A stretch of DNA of 64,000 nt from Anagrus nilaparvatae (GCA_022575985.1 JAKSXM010000031.1:62001-126000); one strand, 5' to 3'; shown: positions 34,641 to 46,906, numbered from the stretch's first letter. Translations and numbers: made by a program. Notes: generated by a model not told the origin, from the sequence alone.

Positions 34641-35627
34641 TAGAAAATTATTAAACTTTTATTGATGTGATATACGACAGTGATCGACCACATCAAAAAA
34701 TAAAAGAGGTTTGGTGTTATTCATAAATTTCATAAATTTGTATTAATGACTAATAATAATCCCCTATAGACAGATAAATAAAACTTAATTATGAACTGGT
34801 GATAGAATAAAATCATAAAACAATGAGTATTGGGTCATCTTTTGTATAATACGTATTACCGTTTTGTTTAGAATTATTATTTTTTATGTTAAATAGGATT
34901 AATAAATATAATTTCTATTTATTTTATAAATAAATCATTTTTTTAAATCTTTCTCTGTTTAAGTTAAAGACAAGCCTAATTTATCATTTTATTTTAATAA
35001 CAAATATTTTTAAAAATTATTACATGAATTAAATGTGAAAATTTATTATTTTTTATATAATTACTCTGTCAAGTTACTCTAAAGACACTATTCCGGACTA
35101 TGCTGTAAAAGTAGTTGTGGATCTAAAATTGGAGTTTTAAGAAAAACTTTGCTCCCCTAGTATTTTTATGAACTTTTGGTCATAAAAAGGTCCCCAGCTC
35201 CAAGAATTTTTATTTTGCTTTTCAAAAACCGCGTGTCTGTTAACACCTCAAATTTTCCGTTTAAGTAACATGGGAGTTTTGACTTTTTAGCTTTCTAATT
35301 TTTTATAAAGCTTGAAAAATGTTTTGAAAAGTTGCTAATCGATAAAAAAGTACTATTAAATATATAAAAAACGATACCTTAAGGTAGGTTCTCTGAGTTT
35401 TTAGTAAAAATAACATTTTTTTTCTTATTAGTTTTCTCAAAAAGTTTATTGCATAATAAAAACATTTTTTTACAGCTATTTTATACACTCATAATAAACA
35501 CAAAAAAAAAATTTTTTTTTATTGTCTCTTTTTTTTACATATGATGAGATGGCGCTGAAGTTGGTGTCTGAAAAAAAAGTTCCCAATCGCCGCCGTATGA
35601 TAACTTGGTTCAAAATCTTCTGAGAAA
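34641..35627. other. AT-rich stretch without a gene
   Basis: No recognisable gene or repeat. Confidence 0.5.
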
Positions 35628-36727
35628 AATAAAAAAACGCTGCCAAGTGATTGGCACTATGGTTCCTCATCAACAATAGCAAAAATATTTATAATGGTTT
35701 ATTTTATCTAATAAAAATAATGTTTTTTTAATTTTTTTATATGAAAAATATTCAAAAAAAAAATTTGAAAAACTACGTATCAAATGGAAAAAATCCTTTA
35801 AAAACAATAATTCTAGATATTAGTACTTTCATAGAAATAAATTAAGTACTAAGTCCAAAAAGAAAAAAAATTATTATGTTTTTTTAATTTTTTTATACAA
35901 AAAATTTTGAAAAAAAAAAATTTCAAAAAAATTACATATCAGATAGAGAAATCCTTTAAAACCATAATTCTGGATATTAGTAACTTTCATATAAATAAAT
36001 TAAGTACTAAGTCCAAAAAGGAAAAAAAATTATTGTGTTTTTTTAATTTTTTTAATACAAAAAATTTTGAAAAAAAAAATTTCGAAAAATTACGTATCAC
36101 ATGAAATAATCATTTGAAAACGATAATTCTAAATATTCGTACTTTCGTAGAAAAACATTAAGTACTACATCCTAAAAAAAAAAAAAAATTGGCATTTTTT
36201 ATATTTTTTGGCGGCAAAAATTTTGAGAAAAAAATTTTCAAAAAATTAAGTATCAGGTCCAAAAAATTACTTTTATAGAGGTTCTTAAAACTAATACTTC
36301 CGTGGAAGCAAATTATGTACTACGTTCAAAAAAAAAAAAAAAAATTGTAGTTTTTTGTATTTTTTTATGAAAAAAATTTTCAAAAAATTAAGTATCTGAT
36401 TCAAGATATCGAGTAAAAACCATACTTTCAAATATAAGTACTTTCGTGGAAATAAATGAGGTATTACATCCAAATTAAAAAAAAAAAAAAGTACTTCGAG
36501 CTTTTTTGGTGAAAACAATTTTGAAAAAAAAATTAGGTGTTAATGTCGTGTTGGCTGTGATATATCACTGGTTACAGTGCGACATACATACATACACACA
36601 CACACACACAGACTTTTTTTAAGAACCGGTTTTTTAGCTTCCTGAGGTCTCAAAACGTGCTTATATGCCAAAATATCGAAAATCAAAATTTAACATATCA
36701 CAAAGGCTCCTCTATGAGGAACCAAAA
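35628..36727 (-). repeat. 'GGTTCCTCAT'-family element, right arm of the inverted pair
   Basis: Reverse-complement counterpart of 31718-32990, from CGCTGCCAAGTGATTGGCAC to CCTCTATGAGGAACCAAAA. Open frames within it are low-complexity Lys/Phe artefacts. Confidence 0.7.
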
Positions 36728-37303
36728 AACACCATAAAGTACATGAGTTATTGCATAAAGTAGACTACAATCAATGAAAAATATTAAAAATTAAAAAAGT
36801 TATGAAGGTAAATAGAAAAAACTCGAAATTTGATCGTGTTTTTAGCCACAAAACGGAGCCTAGAGACCAAAAAAATTCTCAGATCAGGTTCATTGTAGTC
36901 TACTTTGTGTAAAATTACATAACGAAACGATTAAAAAAAAAAAATGGAAATCGGAGGAATAGTTTTTTTTGTAATCGTGCGGCGCGTTTTCAAAAAGTTC
37001 GTTTTGAGAAAAACGCGTTTAAAGTTTGCATACTAATAATTTCACTTTTAGGCGCTGTCGTTTCTTTATTATTTGCGGGATTCATTTGCAATTTTTTTCC
37101 ATATTCTTGAATACTTTTTCAGCCCAAATCAATAAAAAAAAAAAAATCGATTTCCTATTTCAAAACTCAGAGAACTTGCCCTTAACTCAAGTAGCCAAAA
37201 AAATATTCTTAAAGCGATTTCAACGATAATAAACGTAATTTTTTTTAGGCGCCTTTGAAGTACATTTTTATCCCCTTAGAATCATTTTCTTATTAAGGTT
37301 TTA
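36728..37303. other. Non-coding with a distant inverted repeat
   Basis: AAAGTAGACTACAATCAATG (36759) and CATTGTAGTCTACTTTGTG (36889) are inverted copies about 110 bp apart. Nothing else was recognised. Confidence 0.45.
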
Positions 37304-38112
37304 TTGAAACCTTTAAATATAATTTTACATTGGAAATGTAAAACTAATTCTGGTATTAGGTACATTTTTGGTTTGAGACGACAAGAACATATTACACCAT
37401 ACAGAAAGCGTCTCGGTTGGATGCTTAACGTGACCAGAACTGACTATTTTGCATCCCTTATCGTGTATAGACTTGTGCGTATGAGAGAACCTCCTTTATT
37501 ACGCACTTTATTTGAACCATACAAATCAGACAAACCTACCAGAGGCCCTCGCATAGACCTTAAGGTTTCCACAAAACCCACTGACTGGGGTCTATACTCT
37601 TTCCAAGTAAAGTACGCGAAACTATGGAACTTGATTCCCCCCTGTATAAGGGACTTACCATCCTATCGTCGTTTTAAAAAGAGTATCAGACTTTACTTTC
37701 ATAGATTAGAAAATGAACAATAGTGTTGGTGGCATTTGCACCAATCATTTTGTAATTGACTGTGTATTATTGATATTTACTATTTAACTATTTACTTATT
37801 TACTATTAACAGTTAACTTTTGAATAGTCATTGGTATTATTGTAAATTTTCTTTTATTTAACTAAATTATGTACAGATTATATTTTATAACCATTCAGTA
37901 TTATTTCATAGACTAGTTATTGTAAATCTTCTTTATTTAATTTTAATTTTAAGTACACATAAAACTTTATTATATTGTATATTATATTTATATCTATTGA
38001 TTCATGTATTATATTTTATTATATGTATATAATTGACAATTGAGTGTGTTGAATGATATATATTTTGTAGTTGGCAAATAAAGTTTAATAATAATAAATA
38101 ATAATAATTATA
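37304..38112 (+). pseudogene. 5'-truncated CR1/jockey-like LINE: ORF2 end plus 3' UTR and (AATAAT) tail
   Basis: The frame 37304-37723 has SGIRYIFGLRRQEHITPYRK, RLGWMLNVTRTDYFASLIVY, YSFQVKYAKLWNLIPPCIRD and a stop, matching the C-terminal region of the minus-strand fragment at 33680-34291. The first dozen residues are unrelated. A 3' UTR of about 350 bp leads to AATAAAG (38077) and a tail of AATAATAATAA (38087-38112). Truncation at the 5' end is usual for LINE copies. RT motifs are absent. Confidence 0.75.
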
Positions 38113-39599
38113 AATAGCAAGTCAGCACTTGGGCCTGCAAATATTTCAAATCAAATACTATTTCATTTTTTATTTAGGTTTTCTTATTTTTTAATACAAA
38201 TTTTAAAGAATTACATGAAATTATAACAAGAAAATTATTGCATGAAATTGGCATCTTGTGTATGTGAGCTGCGGTACATATAAATGGAAGCATTTGCAAA
38301 TTATCTACAAAACCAAGCGCTGATTTGATATAAAAATAAATAAATTTTTTATTTATATTTTAATTTATCATTTTAATATTATTTTCTAATTTTATTGATC
38401 TTACTGATTATATTCTTACTAAGGTTTAATTTAAACCCTCAACAGACAATTTTGCCATGGAAGGTCCATAACATACCATATGTTTCACTAATTTCTGCGT
38501 GTGGATACTATCAGAAGAAAGTTATCCATTTTATAGTAATTTTTATTGGAAAATTTTAAATAAGATAATTATAAAATAAATGCACAGTTTTGATACCTTA
38601 AAATCAAATTCAGATAAGGATTTGAGTATTTGTTTTTTTCAATATTATTATCGTTTCTTAAAGAAACTTGATGTTTACATTTAAAATTTTTTGCAGGTTA
38701 TTCAAAATGATTTTGAATTAAGTTTATGTTTTGCTATAGTATAATTAAATCAAATGGTAATAAACTGATTGTGGTTCAATTAATAATACGGAACTGCATT
38801 ATTATTTAAATTTATTATTTTTGCAAGAAAGTTATATGATATTAGATCAGAGTGCATTTGTTCGATATTTCGAAATATTCTATATTCATCTCTTAGAATA
38901 GTTTTGCATTTTGGAAATAAATTTTTTATTATAAAATATTAAAGACAACTTAAATTATTATTAATAAAATTTTAATAAAAATAATATAGTCAATTTATAA
39001 TATTTAATATATGATGAAAAAACAATGATGCTTTCTACACCTGCAATATTGAGATCCCCTTCAAGTCACCGTTTTTAAATATTTAAATATGCTATTCAGC
39101 ATTATATGATTTTAAAATTTATATATCAAAAAGGTTCAGTTATAAACAAAAACGTTCATATTAATTATAAAAAAAATAATTTTTTTTTCAGTTTTTTATT
39201 AGAACTAGTATTAGGCGCGCGTCACGCGCAGAATGATTTAAAGCTTTCAACTTTAATTATTTTCTTAAGTACCAAAATTTATTGTTACTTTAATTTTTTT
39301 ATTGATATCAACTACTCAACTAACTAACTAACCTCAAAAATAATAGAAACATAATATAAATAATAAAACAATTAATTTTAACCTATTAACTACAATGAAA
39401 TTTGTATGAGCCAATCAGAATGACTTTTTTACGGATGACAATGTACATCGTTATCGTATCATTGACTAACCCATTATTAGGATATTATATTCACCATTTA
39501 ATAATTTCATTTATTACTTATTATATGTATTATTAGAATAACTGATGCTTTTTTATGAATTTATTTGATCAGACCCTGACTCTCACTTCTAATTATTCT
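38113..39599. other. AT-rich DNA, no gene; possible small MITE
   Basis: 39402-39480 (GAGCCAATCAGAATGAC, ACAATGTACATCG) is a diverged relative of 41650-41720 (TAGCCAATCAGAGCGC, ACAATGTACATAG), suggesting a small interspersed repeat. Nothing else was recognised. Confidence 0.45.
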
Positions 39600-39602
39600 G
39601 AG

Positions 39603-39715
39603 AACGTCAATATTTTACCCCCCGCCTAAAAACGTCAATTTTTCTACCCCCCCCCTGCCAAACCAAACTTTTTTAAATACCCCATCCAATGAACAAATTC
39701 CATGTTAAAAAGAAT
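39603..39715 (+). repeat. Pyrimidine-rich repeat, copy 1
   Basis: TACCCCCCGCCTAAAAACGT ... TACCCCATCCAATGAAC ... TTCCATGTTAA. A direct second copy lies at 41238-41345, the two flanking the large palindrome at 40133. Confidence 0.65.
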
Positions 39716-40132
39716 GTATTCCTTCCATGTATTATACTTATAATAAATACTTTTGTCCTGCACTGAAATTCTTTTTGGCTTTCTGATCAAAGTGAGTGCG
39801 TCAAAGCACAAAATCCTTAGATTTCTTCACTACAAATTTTTTGGGGCGTATAGCCCCAAATTTGAGAACTCTATAACACGAAATTAGATTCACGATTAAT
39901 TGTTTACATTTATTTTGAAAATTTTTTTGAATTTTAGGTTATAAAAAAAGTAAAAACAAAAACAAATGATTATTTAAGGCAAATAGACATTTATTTTGGG
40001 CCACTGCTCCCCAAAATTTTGATTCAAAATTAACAAATAATCAGTAAAGTAAAGACTTAATACAATTGGTCAGAAATCTAAAAAGATTTTCAGTGTGAGT
40101 GAAACCAATAAAAATATTAACAAATACCCTTC

Positions 40133-41126
40133 CACTGGTGGAAAAAAAAAGAGTACGAAAAAGTACAAAAAAATTCAAAAGTATTCATAATGTATTAAAA
40201 ACTATTCTAAAGTAACGCAAAAAAATTCTTAAGAACTTATAATAATTCAAAACTGTGCACAAAAAAAGTTCAAAAGTGTAACAATTTGCCGTCCTCGAAA
40301 ATACTTTTATACTTTTTTGAATTGTTTTGAATACTTTGAAATACTTTAAAATAGTTTTGAATAATTTTAAAATTTTAAAATTTTTATTAAATTCATAATA
40401 TTTATTTGTTTTATTTTTGCATTTTTCAATTGAAAAATTTAATATTCCAATTTAATATTGAATAATCCGGGTTTATCCACGAGAGCAAAAAATTAGTTGC
40501 GAAAAAGTGAATTACTTTATCACGATAGTGTCAAGATAAATTCGCTCTTATAAGCAGTTGAAAATACATTTTGTTAACGAGATACAAAAAAATAGAAGGT
40601 GCCATCTAGAAGATTAGAAAAAAAATAATATTTTTAATATTTTTTTTAAACGTAGATGGCCTCTCACTTTTTTTTGTATTCGTTAATAAAATGTATTTTC
40701 AACTGCTTATAAGAGCGAATTTATCTTGACACTATCGTGATAAAGTAATTCACTTTTTCGCAACTAATTTTTTGCTCTCGTGGATAAACCCGGATTATTC
40801 AATATTAAATTGGAATATTAAATTTTTTAATTGAAAAATGCAAATATAAAACAAATAAATTTTATGAATTTAATAAAAATTTTAAAATTTTTAAATTATT
40901 CAAAACTATTTTAAAGTATTTCAAAGTATTCAAAACAATTCAAAAAAGTATAAAAGTATTTTCGAGGACGGCAAATTGTTACACTTTTGAACTTTTTTTG
41001 TGCACAGTTTTGAATTATTATAAATTCTTAAGAATTTTTTTGCGTTACTTTAGAATAGTTTTTAATACATTATGAATACTTTTGAATTTTTTTGTACTTT
41101 TTCGTACTCTTTTTTTTCCACCAGTG
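40133..41126. mobile_element. ~1-kb near-perfect palindrome (CACTGGTGG ends)
   Basis: The two ~490-bp arms match almost base for base, from CACTGGTGGAAAAAAAAAGA at 40133 to its complement ending CCACCAGTG at 41126. Shared inner blocks include GCCGTCCTCGAAAATAC, AATCCGGGTTTATCCACGAG and GATAGTGTCAAGATAAATTC. The centre is at about 40630. No coding frame. CACTG ends occur in several DNA transposon superfamilies. A target duplication was not clear (CTTC/TCCT), so the superfamily stays open. Confidence 0.75.
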
Positions 41127-41237
41127 TCCTAATAAACATTTTCCATTTCAACAAAATTACAATGTATATTTTACACCCCAAATGTGTAATTGATCAATTC
41201 ATGAAATAGTCAAGCTCAAAAAATAGTAAAAAATTTA

Positions 41238-41345
41238 ACCATAGTCCATTTCACCCCTCCTCCTAAAAACGTCACTTTTTCACCCCCCTCCCCTGCCGAA
41301 CCAAACTTAATCAAATACCCCATCCAATGAACATGTTCCATGTTA
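41238..41345 (+). repeat. Pyrimidine-rich repeat, copy 2
   Basis: CCTAAAAACGTCACTTTTTC, CTGCCGAACCAAACTTA and AATACCCCATCCAATGAAC match copy 1 in direct orientation. Confidence 0.65.
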
Positions 41346-41779
41346 ATATCGGTTATTTTATATAAATAAGGTGAATTTTTAACAACAAATTTTTCGCTTT
41401 TATGTAATTTATTACTTCTCAAATAATAATAATAAGAAAAAAAAATAATATAACCCTATATACTTTTTTTGGAATATCAATTTTCAAATATTGAAAAAAA
41501 CATGTATTTTAATTTTTACAAAAAAAAAAAAAATAATTTCAATTTAGGTTATATATTTATTTTTTCTGCAATAAATAAACGTTTCTAATACTATGAATAG
41601 TCTAATATAAATACACAACGATTATTATTATGAGTCAGTATTAGTAGCCAATCAGAGCGCTTTAATTGCGATAATAATGTATAACAATGTACATAGCAAC
41701 AACTCCTTTTTAGAATAGGATAATAAGAATTATCTTAACCCTGAATTAAATATTGGTCCCTTAGGGCTGTTTATGTGCA

Positions 41780-41810
<31 letters not shown>

Positions 41811-42397
41811 ATATTCAGTAGGATTAAAAGAATTGGAAAATAATTTTAAAAAATCTTTAAAAGCAAAATTTTTAAGCTTATTCAAAAGTTGTTTAATTGA
41901 TTCAATTTGTCCTTCTATCATTACTATAGGCTATGGGCCTATTTTACTGTTAGTGTTACATATATGTTAAAATAAGTTAATCTTGATAATGTTAATATTA
42001 AAGATTCGAAATTAAATGTATATGATAGCTGAGATATGAGTCTTTTTGGTGTAGTGTGTTTTAAAAGTGAATATAATATTATCATCTCAATTACCTTTGG
42101 TGCTGATTTTAAAATATCGCAAAAATTATTGACGTTGGAGCATAAAAATACAAGCATACTTGAAAATTTGAGGTTTGTGGTTTACTATTGAAGCTCGAAT
42201 TCTCGCAGATAGTACACTGAGAAAACTAACATATAAATATTACTATTGTTTGATCAGCTTTTACCTTATTCAAAGTAAAAACATTGAACGGTAGAGAATG
42301 ATGGCAAAAGAAAATTAACAGAAAATGATTGTAATTCAAAACAAACAAAAAATATATTTATTGTAACAATTTATTTATTTTTTTTTAAATATATTAA
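41346..42397. other. AT-rich stretch without a gene
   Basis: An (AAAT)n tract near 41780-41808. No recognisable gene. The junction with the 5'-truncated PLE is at or before 42398. Confidence 0.5.
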
Positions 42398-42448
42398 ATT
42401 AAAATTGAAATTAAATCTTATGCACTCATAAAACTACAAAAACAAGGT

Positions 42449-43906
42449 ATGCCTGGTAGACCCCTTATAAATCATAAAACAGCTCCAAGCTACAAAATTT
42501 CTAAAAAATTAAATAATATCATAAAAAATAACTTAAAAATTGATAAAAATTATAGTATTAAAAATAATATTGAATTTGTAAACAAAATTAAGAATTTAGA
42601 AGTAAAACCTGATTATAAATTGGTAACATTCGACATAAAAAGTATGTATACAAACATACCTATAGAGGAAACAATAGAAATATTAAATACTAGATTGAAA
42701 GAATCATTAAAATTAAATAATTTGGAAATAAATGAAATAATTTCTATTTTAAAAACAATATTAAGCCAAAATTATTTTTGTTTCAACAATGAATATTATT
42801 TGCAAAAAGAAGGCTTAGCAATGGGATCCCCATTAAGCTCACTTTTGGCAGATATTTTCATGAATGATTTCGAAAATAAATACATATTTAACGACATAAA
42901 TCCACATAAAAAGAACATAGTTTCATACAACAGATATGTAGATGACATTTTTATAATTTATAAAGGTACTAACAGGCAAATAGACGCTTTTAAAAAATAC
43001 ATAAGTAAATTTAATAAAAAAATTCAATTCACAGAAGAGTTAGAAACAGACAATAGTATTAATTTTTTGGACTTAAAAATAAGAAAAGATAAAAATAAAT
43101 TAAAGTTCTCAATTTTTAGAAAAATAACAACTACAGACACAGTTATACATAACGAATCACACCACCCGCGAAGTCAAAAATTAGCTGCGTTCCACTCGCT
43201 TATACACAGGGCCGTAAATATACCGATGGACAAAGAAGATTTTAATACGGAAATAGCAATAATTAAACAAATCGCGAAAAATAACGGTTATAATATAGAA
43301 ATTATAAACAAATTAATTAAAAAACATAAAAACAAAAAAAATAATGCATTTAATAATAAAGCTTATAACAATAAATATTTAAGTTCAAAATACACAACGA
43401 AATTGCCAAGCATACTAAAAAACGCAGTAAAAAAATATGGGTATAATATAGGGTTCAAAACGGATAATCAATTAGATAAACATTTTAAAAAGAAAAACCA
43501 CACTAATAACAATTTTCTTGATAGAACCGGTGTATATAAAATATCATGTGACTCGTGCGATAAAATATACATAGGGCAAACGGGACGCAGCTTCAGAAAA
43601 AGGTTTAATGACCACATACCTAAAACACAAAATATAAATAATACACAACAATTAGAAAAAGTAAATACAAAATACGGATTACATTTAATTAATAATAACC
43701 ATGACTACACAGACGACAAAATTAACAATATACATAAAAATTTAAAACCGATACACTTTTGCAATAAAGGTAAAATTTTGGATACACTAGAAGAATTTGA
43801 AATTTATAAAAATACACAAATAAATGCAAATAAATTAATTAATGATAAGTTACTAAATAAAAAAAACGTATTATTTGATAAAATAATAAAAAAACATATT
43901 ATATAA
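42449..43906 (+). CDS. Penelope-like element protein: reverse transcriptase + GIY-YIG endonuclease, N-truncated
   Basis: 485 codons without interruption. RT motifs in order: YKLVTFDIKSMYTNIP (about residue 56, with the first catalytic Asp), GLAMGSPLSSLLADIF (about 124), the Y-V-DD box in NRYVDDIFIIY (163-166) and INFLDLKIRK. Then comes the linker with TDTVIHNESHHPRSQKLAAF, and a GIY-YIG nuclease from about 360 (TGVYKISCDSC, KIYIGQTGRSFRKRF). Upstream, in frame to 42398, YALIKLQKQG still matches the PLE finger region. So the ATG at 42449 is internal to the original protein and the copy is 5'-truncated. The coding bases are very AT-rich, giving a Lys/Asn/Ile-heavy protein. The absence of stops suggests a recent insertion. 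The product would copy RNA at nicked DNA; this truncated copy probably cannot mobilise itself. Confidence 0.9.
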   Translation: MPGRPLINHKTAPSYKISKKLNNIIKNNLKIDKNYSIKNNIEFVNKIKNLEVKPDYKLVTFDIKSMYTNIPIEETIEILNTRLKESLKLNNLEINEIISILKTILSQNYFCFNNEYYLQKEGLAMGSPLSSLLADIFMNDFENKYIFNDINPHKKNIVSYNRYVDDIFIIYKGTNRQIDAFKKYISKFNKKIQFTEELETDNSINFLDLKIRKDKNKLKFSIFRKITTTDTVIHNESHHPRSQKLAAFHSLIHRAVNIPMDKEDFNTEIAIIKQIAKNNGYNIEIINKLIKKHKNKKNNAFNNKAYNNKYLSSKYTTKLPSILKNAVKKYGYNIGFKTDNQLDKHFKKKNHTNNNFLDRTGVYKISCDSCDKIYIGQTGRSFRKRFNDHIPKTQNINNTQQLEKVNTKYGLHLINNNHDYTDDKINNIHKNLKPIHFCNKGKILDTLEEFEIYKNTQINANKLINDKLLNKKNVLFDKIIKKHII

Positions 43907-44345
43907 TAAAAAATAAGAAAAAGTAAAAAAAGAAAAAATAAAAAGAAATGAAATAGAAGAAACGAATTAAAAAACATATTTTATATAATATTAACTTCCT
44001 CCTAGGGAGCACTTGTACATTAGGAAAAACAGATGTGATTTCAAACACTTATAAAAAATTTTAAAATTCTTTATTACATTATAAAACTAGAAATAATTTA
44101 AAAATCTTCATACTATAAAATCTTCATATGTATACAAAATAAATATTCAAAAAATCTTTTCCATTTAGTCATAAAATAATTGTGAGTCTATACAGACATA
44201 ATCTAAAGTTACAATATCATATTCAAATGTTTTAAATAAATTTAGTTTAATTATAATACAGACCTGATGATGGGAATTTATTCCTGAAACTAGTCGTCTA
44301 ATTATTATACAAAAACAAGTTGTAAAAAGAAGGATCAATAAATAA
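43907..44345 (+). mobile_element. 3' untranslated region of the PLE
   Basis: Non-coding tail of the element following the stop at 43906. It contains the hammerhead-like motif at 44250-44308 and ends in A/T-rich sequence near GATCAATAAATAAATTAAAA. The exact 3' end was not fixed. Confidence 0.6.
44250..44308 (+). ncRNA. Hammerhead ribozyme-like motif in the PLE 3' region
   Basis: CUGAUGA (44264-44270), an imperfect helix II (44271-44285: GGGAA/UUCCU-type pairing), GAAA (44286-44289), the self-complementary ACUAGU as a minimal helix III (44289-44294), C as cleavage nucleotide (44295), and helix I AGAC (44260-44263)/GUCU (44296-44299), extended after a small internal loop by A/U pairs. The 2-nt helix III loop cannot close in a monomer, but the palindrome would allow a dimer, as described for PLE hammerheads. 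The base of helix II is a U-U apposition, which weakens the call. Confidence 0.6.
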
Positions 44346-44663
44346 ATTAAAATAAATATGTTTTGATTTAATTAATTAAAAATATCATTAAAAAAATTAA
44401 TGAACTAACAAACTTACTTTTGATTTTAATAAAAAAAATTTAAGGTTATAAAAATAAAAATTTATAAATACCAAATGATAAAAGACCTTATTTAATTTTA
44501 TAACAAACTTTTTTTTTTAATTTTTTCTTCAAATTCGATGATCTTACAATAAAATAAATTTTTGAAATTTTATTTACGTCCATTCATTTTTAAAAAAAAT
44601 TTTATAATAGATAATATTTTCCTTTCACCACAATCACAATAATAATCAGAACAAATTATTCAA
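44346..44663. other. AT-rich stretch without a gene
   Basis: Nothing recognisable. Confidence 0.5.
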
Positions 44664-46906
44664 TTAATATATGGGCACGTCCAGGGAAGAACGACCAGCC
44701 GAAAAATAAAAAATAAAAAAAAAAATTTTTTTTGTGTCACTTTTTACCTGAGATTTGTGAAACCGCTCCTATTTTAGACTTCCTGATGCATTATTTTGAT
44801 ATACGGCTGCTCCAAAGTTGGATTTTTTCATTTTTTTGATTTCAGCTGCCCAGTTCAACCTAAAATAACTCTGAACCATTTAACTTTTTATATATACATA
44901 AGATTGGGAAAAAGTTTTATTTTTACCTGGACTACCAAAAAAAAAAAAAAAATTTCCGTTTTGACTCTTTTCACTTTTTTTCCTCCTCGACGGTAGCTTT
45001 CAAACATCCAGAAAATTTCTTTCGCCATGATTTTTTTCAACTTTTTTTTTCTTAAAATTCACTTCAAAGGGTCTAATTGACATCCTGAAAGTCCTGAGAT
45101 ATGATAGGCAATGATCGGTCCACGATCTTAAATTTTAGTTCTTCAATTTACCTAAAAATCATCAAAAATGTAAAAATTTAGAAGTAAAATTTAAAAAAAA
45201 TTAAATTAGACCTTACCCACATATTTCAACTTGAAAATCTTCGTCTCCTGGACCACATGAACACATTAAAACATAAAAGTAGGTCTGGATACTTTTCCTG
45301 GAGCTAAATCACCCAGAACCAACCTCCCGTCGACATTAAAAAATTAAAAAAATCTCTAAAACAATTGATAAATTACAACTAAAATAATTATAAGATATTA
45401 AATTAGACTGAAAAATACTTAAATTAACTTACCAAATATATTTTCAAGTAAATTAAAAATCTAAAACTCCATACTGCCCATGTCTGGAACCTAGAAAAAA
45501 AATTAAACACAAAGATTAATTCTTATTTTTTGAAAAAAAGTTATAAAAAGAATTTTATACTTATCTGATCATTATTTTCCTGGTGCACCTTCTTCTTCTT
45601 GACATAAATTAGTACCTAAAAAAATTAATTAACAATTAATAACAATTAACAACAATATTTATCATAAATTAATTTTATAAGTATAACTTTACAAAATCAT
45701 ATGTGAAATTAGCAGAAGAAAAATTTTGCATTCCTCTGAAAAAAACTACTTTATCATGTGTTGATTTATTATTTTATTTCTATGATGCATTTCCATGAGC
45801 ACGACATTTTTATTATAAAATTTTTCTTGTAAATGCTAATTTCACATTTGTAAACAAACATATGATTTTGTATTATTATACTTATAAAATTAGTATAAGA
45901 TAAATATTGTTGTTAATTATTATTAATGGTTAATTATTTTTTTTAGGTACTAATTTATGTCAAGAAGAAGAAGGTGCACCAGGAAAATAATGATCAGATA
46001 AGTATAAAATTCTTTTTATAACTTTTTTTCAAAAAATAAGAATTAATCTTTGTGTTTAATTTTTTTTCTAGGTTCCAGACCTAGACATGGGCAGTATGGA
46101 GTTTTAGATTTTTAATTTACTTGAAAATATATTTGGTAAGTTAATTTAAGTATTTTTCAGTCTAATTTAATATCTTATAATTATTTTAGTTGTAATTTAT
46201 CATTTTTTTTAGAGATTTTTTTAATTTTTGGATGTTGACGAGAGGTTGGTTCTGGGTGATTTAGCTCCAGGAAAAGTATCCAGACCTACTTTTATGTTTT
46301 AATGTGTTCATGTGGTCCAGGAGATGAAGATTTTCAAGTTGAAATATGTTGGTAAGGTCTAATTTAATTTTTTTTTAATTTTACTCCTAAATTTTTACAT
46401 TTTTGATGATTTTTAGGTAAATTGAAGAACCAAAATTTAAGATTGTGGACCGATCATTGCCTATCACATCACAGGACTTTCAGGATGTCAATTAGACCCT
46501 TTGAAGTGAATTTTAAGAAAAAAAAAGTTGAAAAAAATCATGGCGAAACAAATTTTCTGGATGTTTGAAAGCTACCGTCGAGGAGGAAAAAAAGTGAAAA
46601 GAGTCAAAATGGAAAATTTTTTTTTTTTTTTTTTGGTAGTCCAGGTAAAAATAAAAATTTTTCCCAATCATATGTATATATAAAAAGTTAAATGGTTCAG
46701 AGTTATTTTAGGTTGAACTGGGCAGCTGAAATCAAAAAAATGAAAAAATCCAACTTTGGAGCAGCCGTATATCAAAATAATGCATCAGGAAGTCTAAAAT
46801 AGGAGCGGTTTCACAAATCTCAGGTAAAAAGTGACACAACAAAAATTTTTTTCTCATTTTTTATTTTTCGGCTGGTCGTTCTTCCCTGGACGTGCCCATA
46901 TATTAA
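44664..46906. mobile_element. 2.2-kb palindromic element (GGGCACGTCC ends)
   Basis: Two ~1.1-kb arms match with few differences, from TTAATATATGGGCACGTCCA at 44664 to its complement ending at 46906. Shared blocks include GAAGAACGACCAGCCGAAAA, CAAAGTTGGATTTTTTC, CTCCTCGACGGTAGCTTTC, GACCGATCATTGCCTA and CAAGAAGAAGAAGGTGCACC. The centre is near 45790. No long open frame exists. On the right arm several exon-like blocks are bordered by TTTTTTAG/GTACTAA, TTTTTTCTAG/GTTCCAG and TTTG/GTAAGTTAA. Superfamily unknown; the AT-rich ends make the target duplication ambiguous. Confidence 0.75.
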
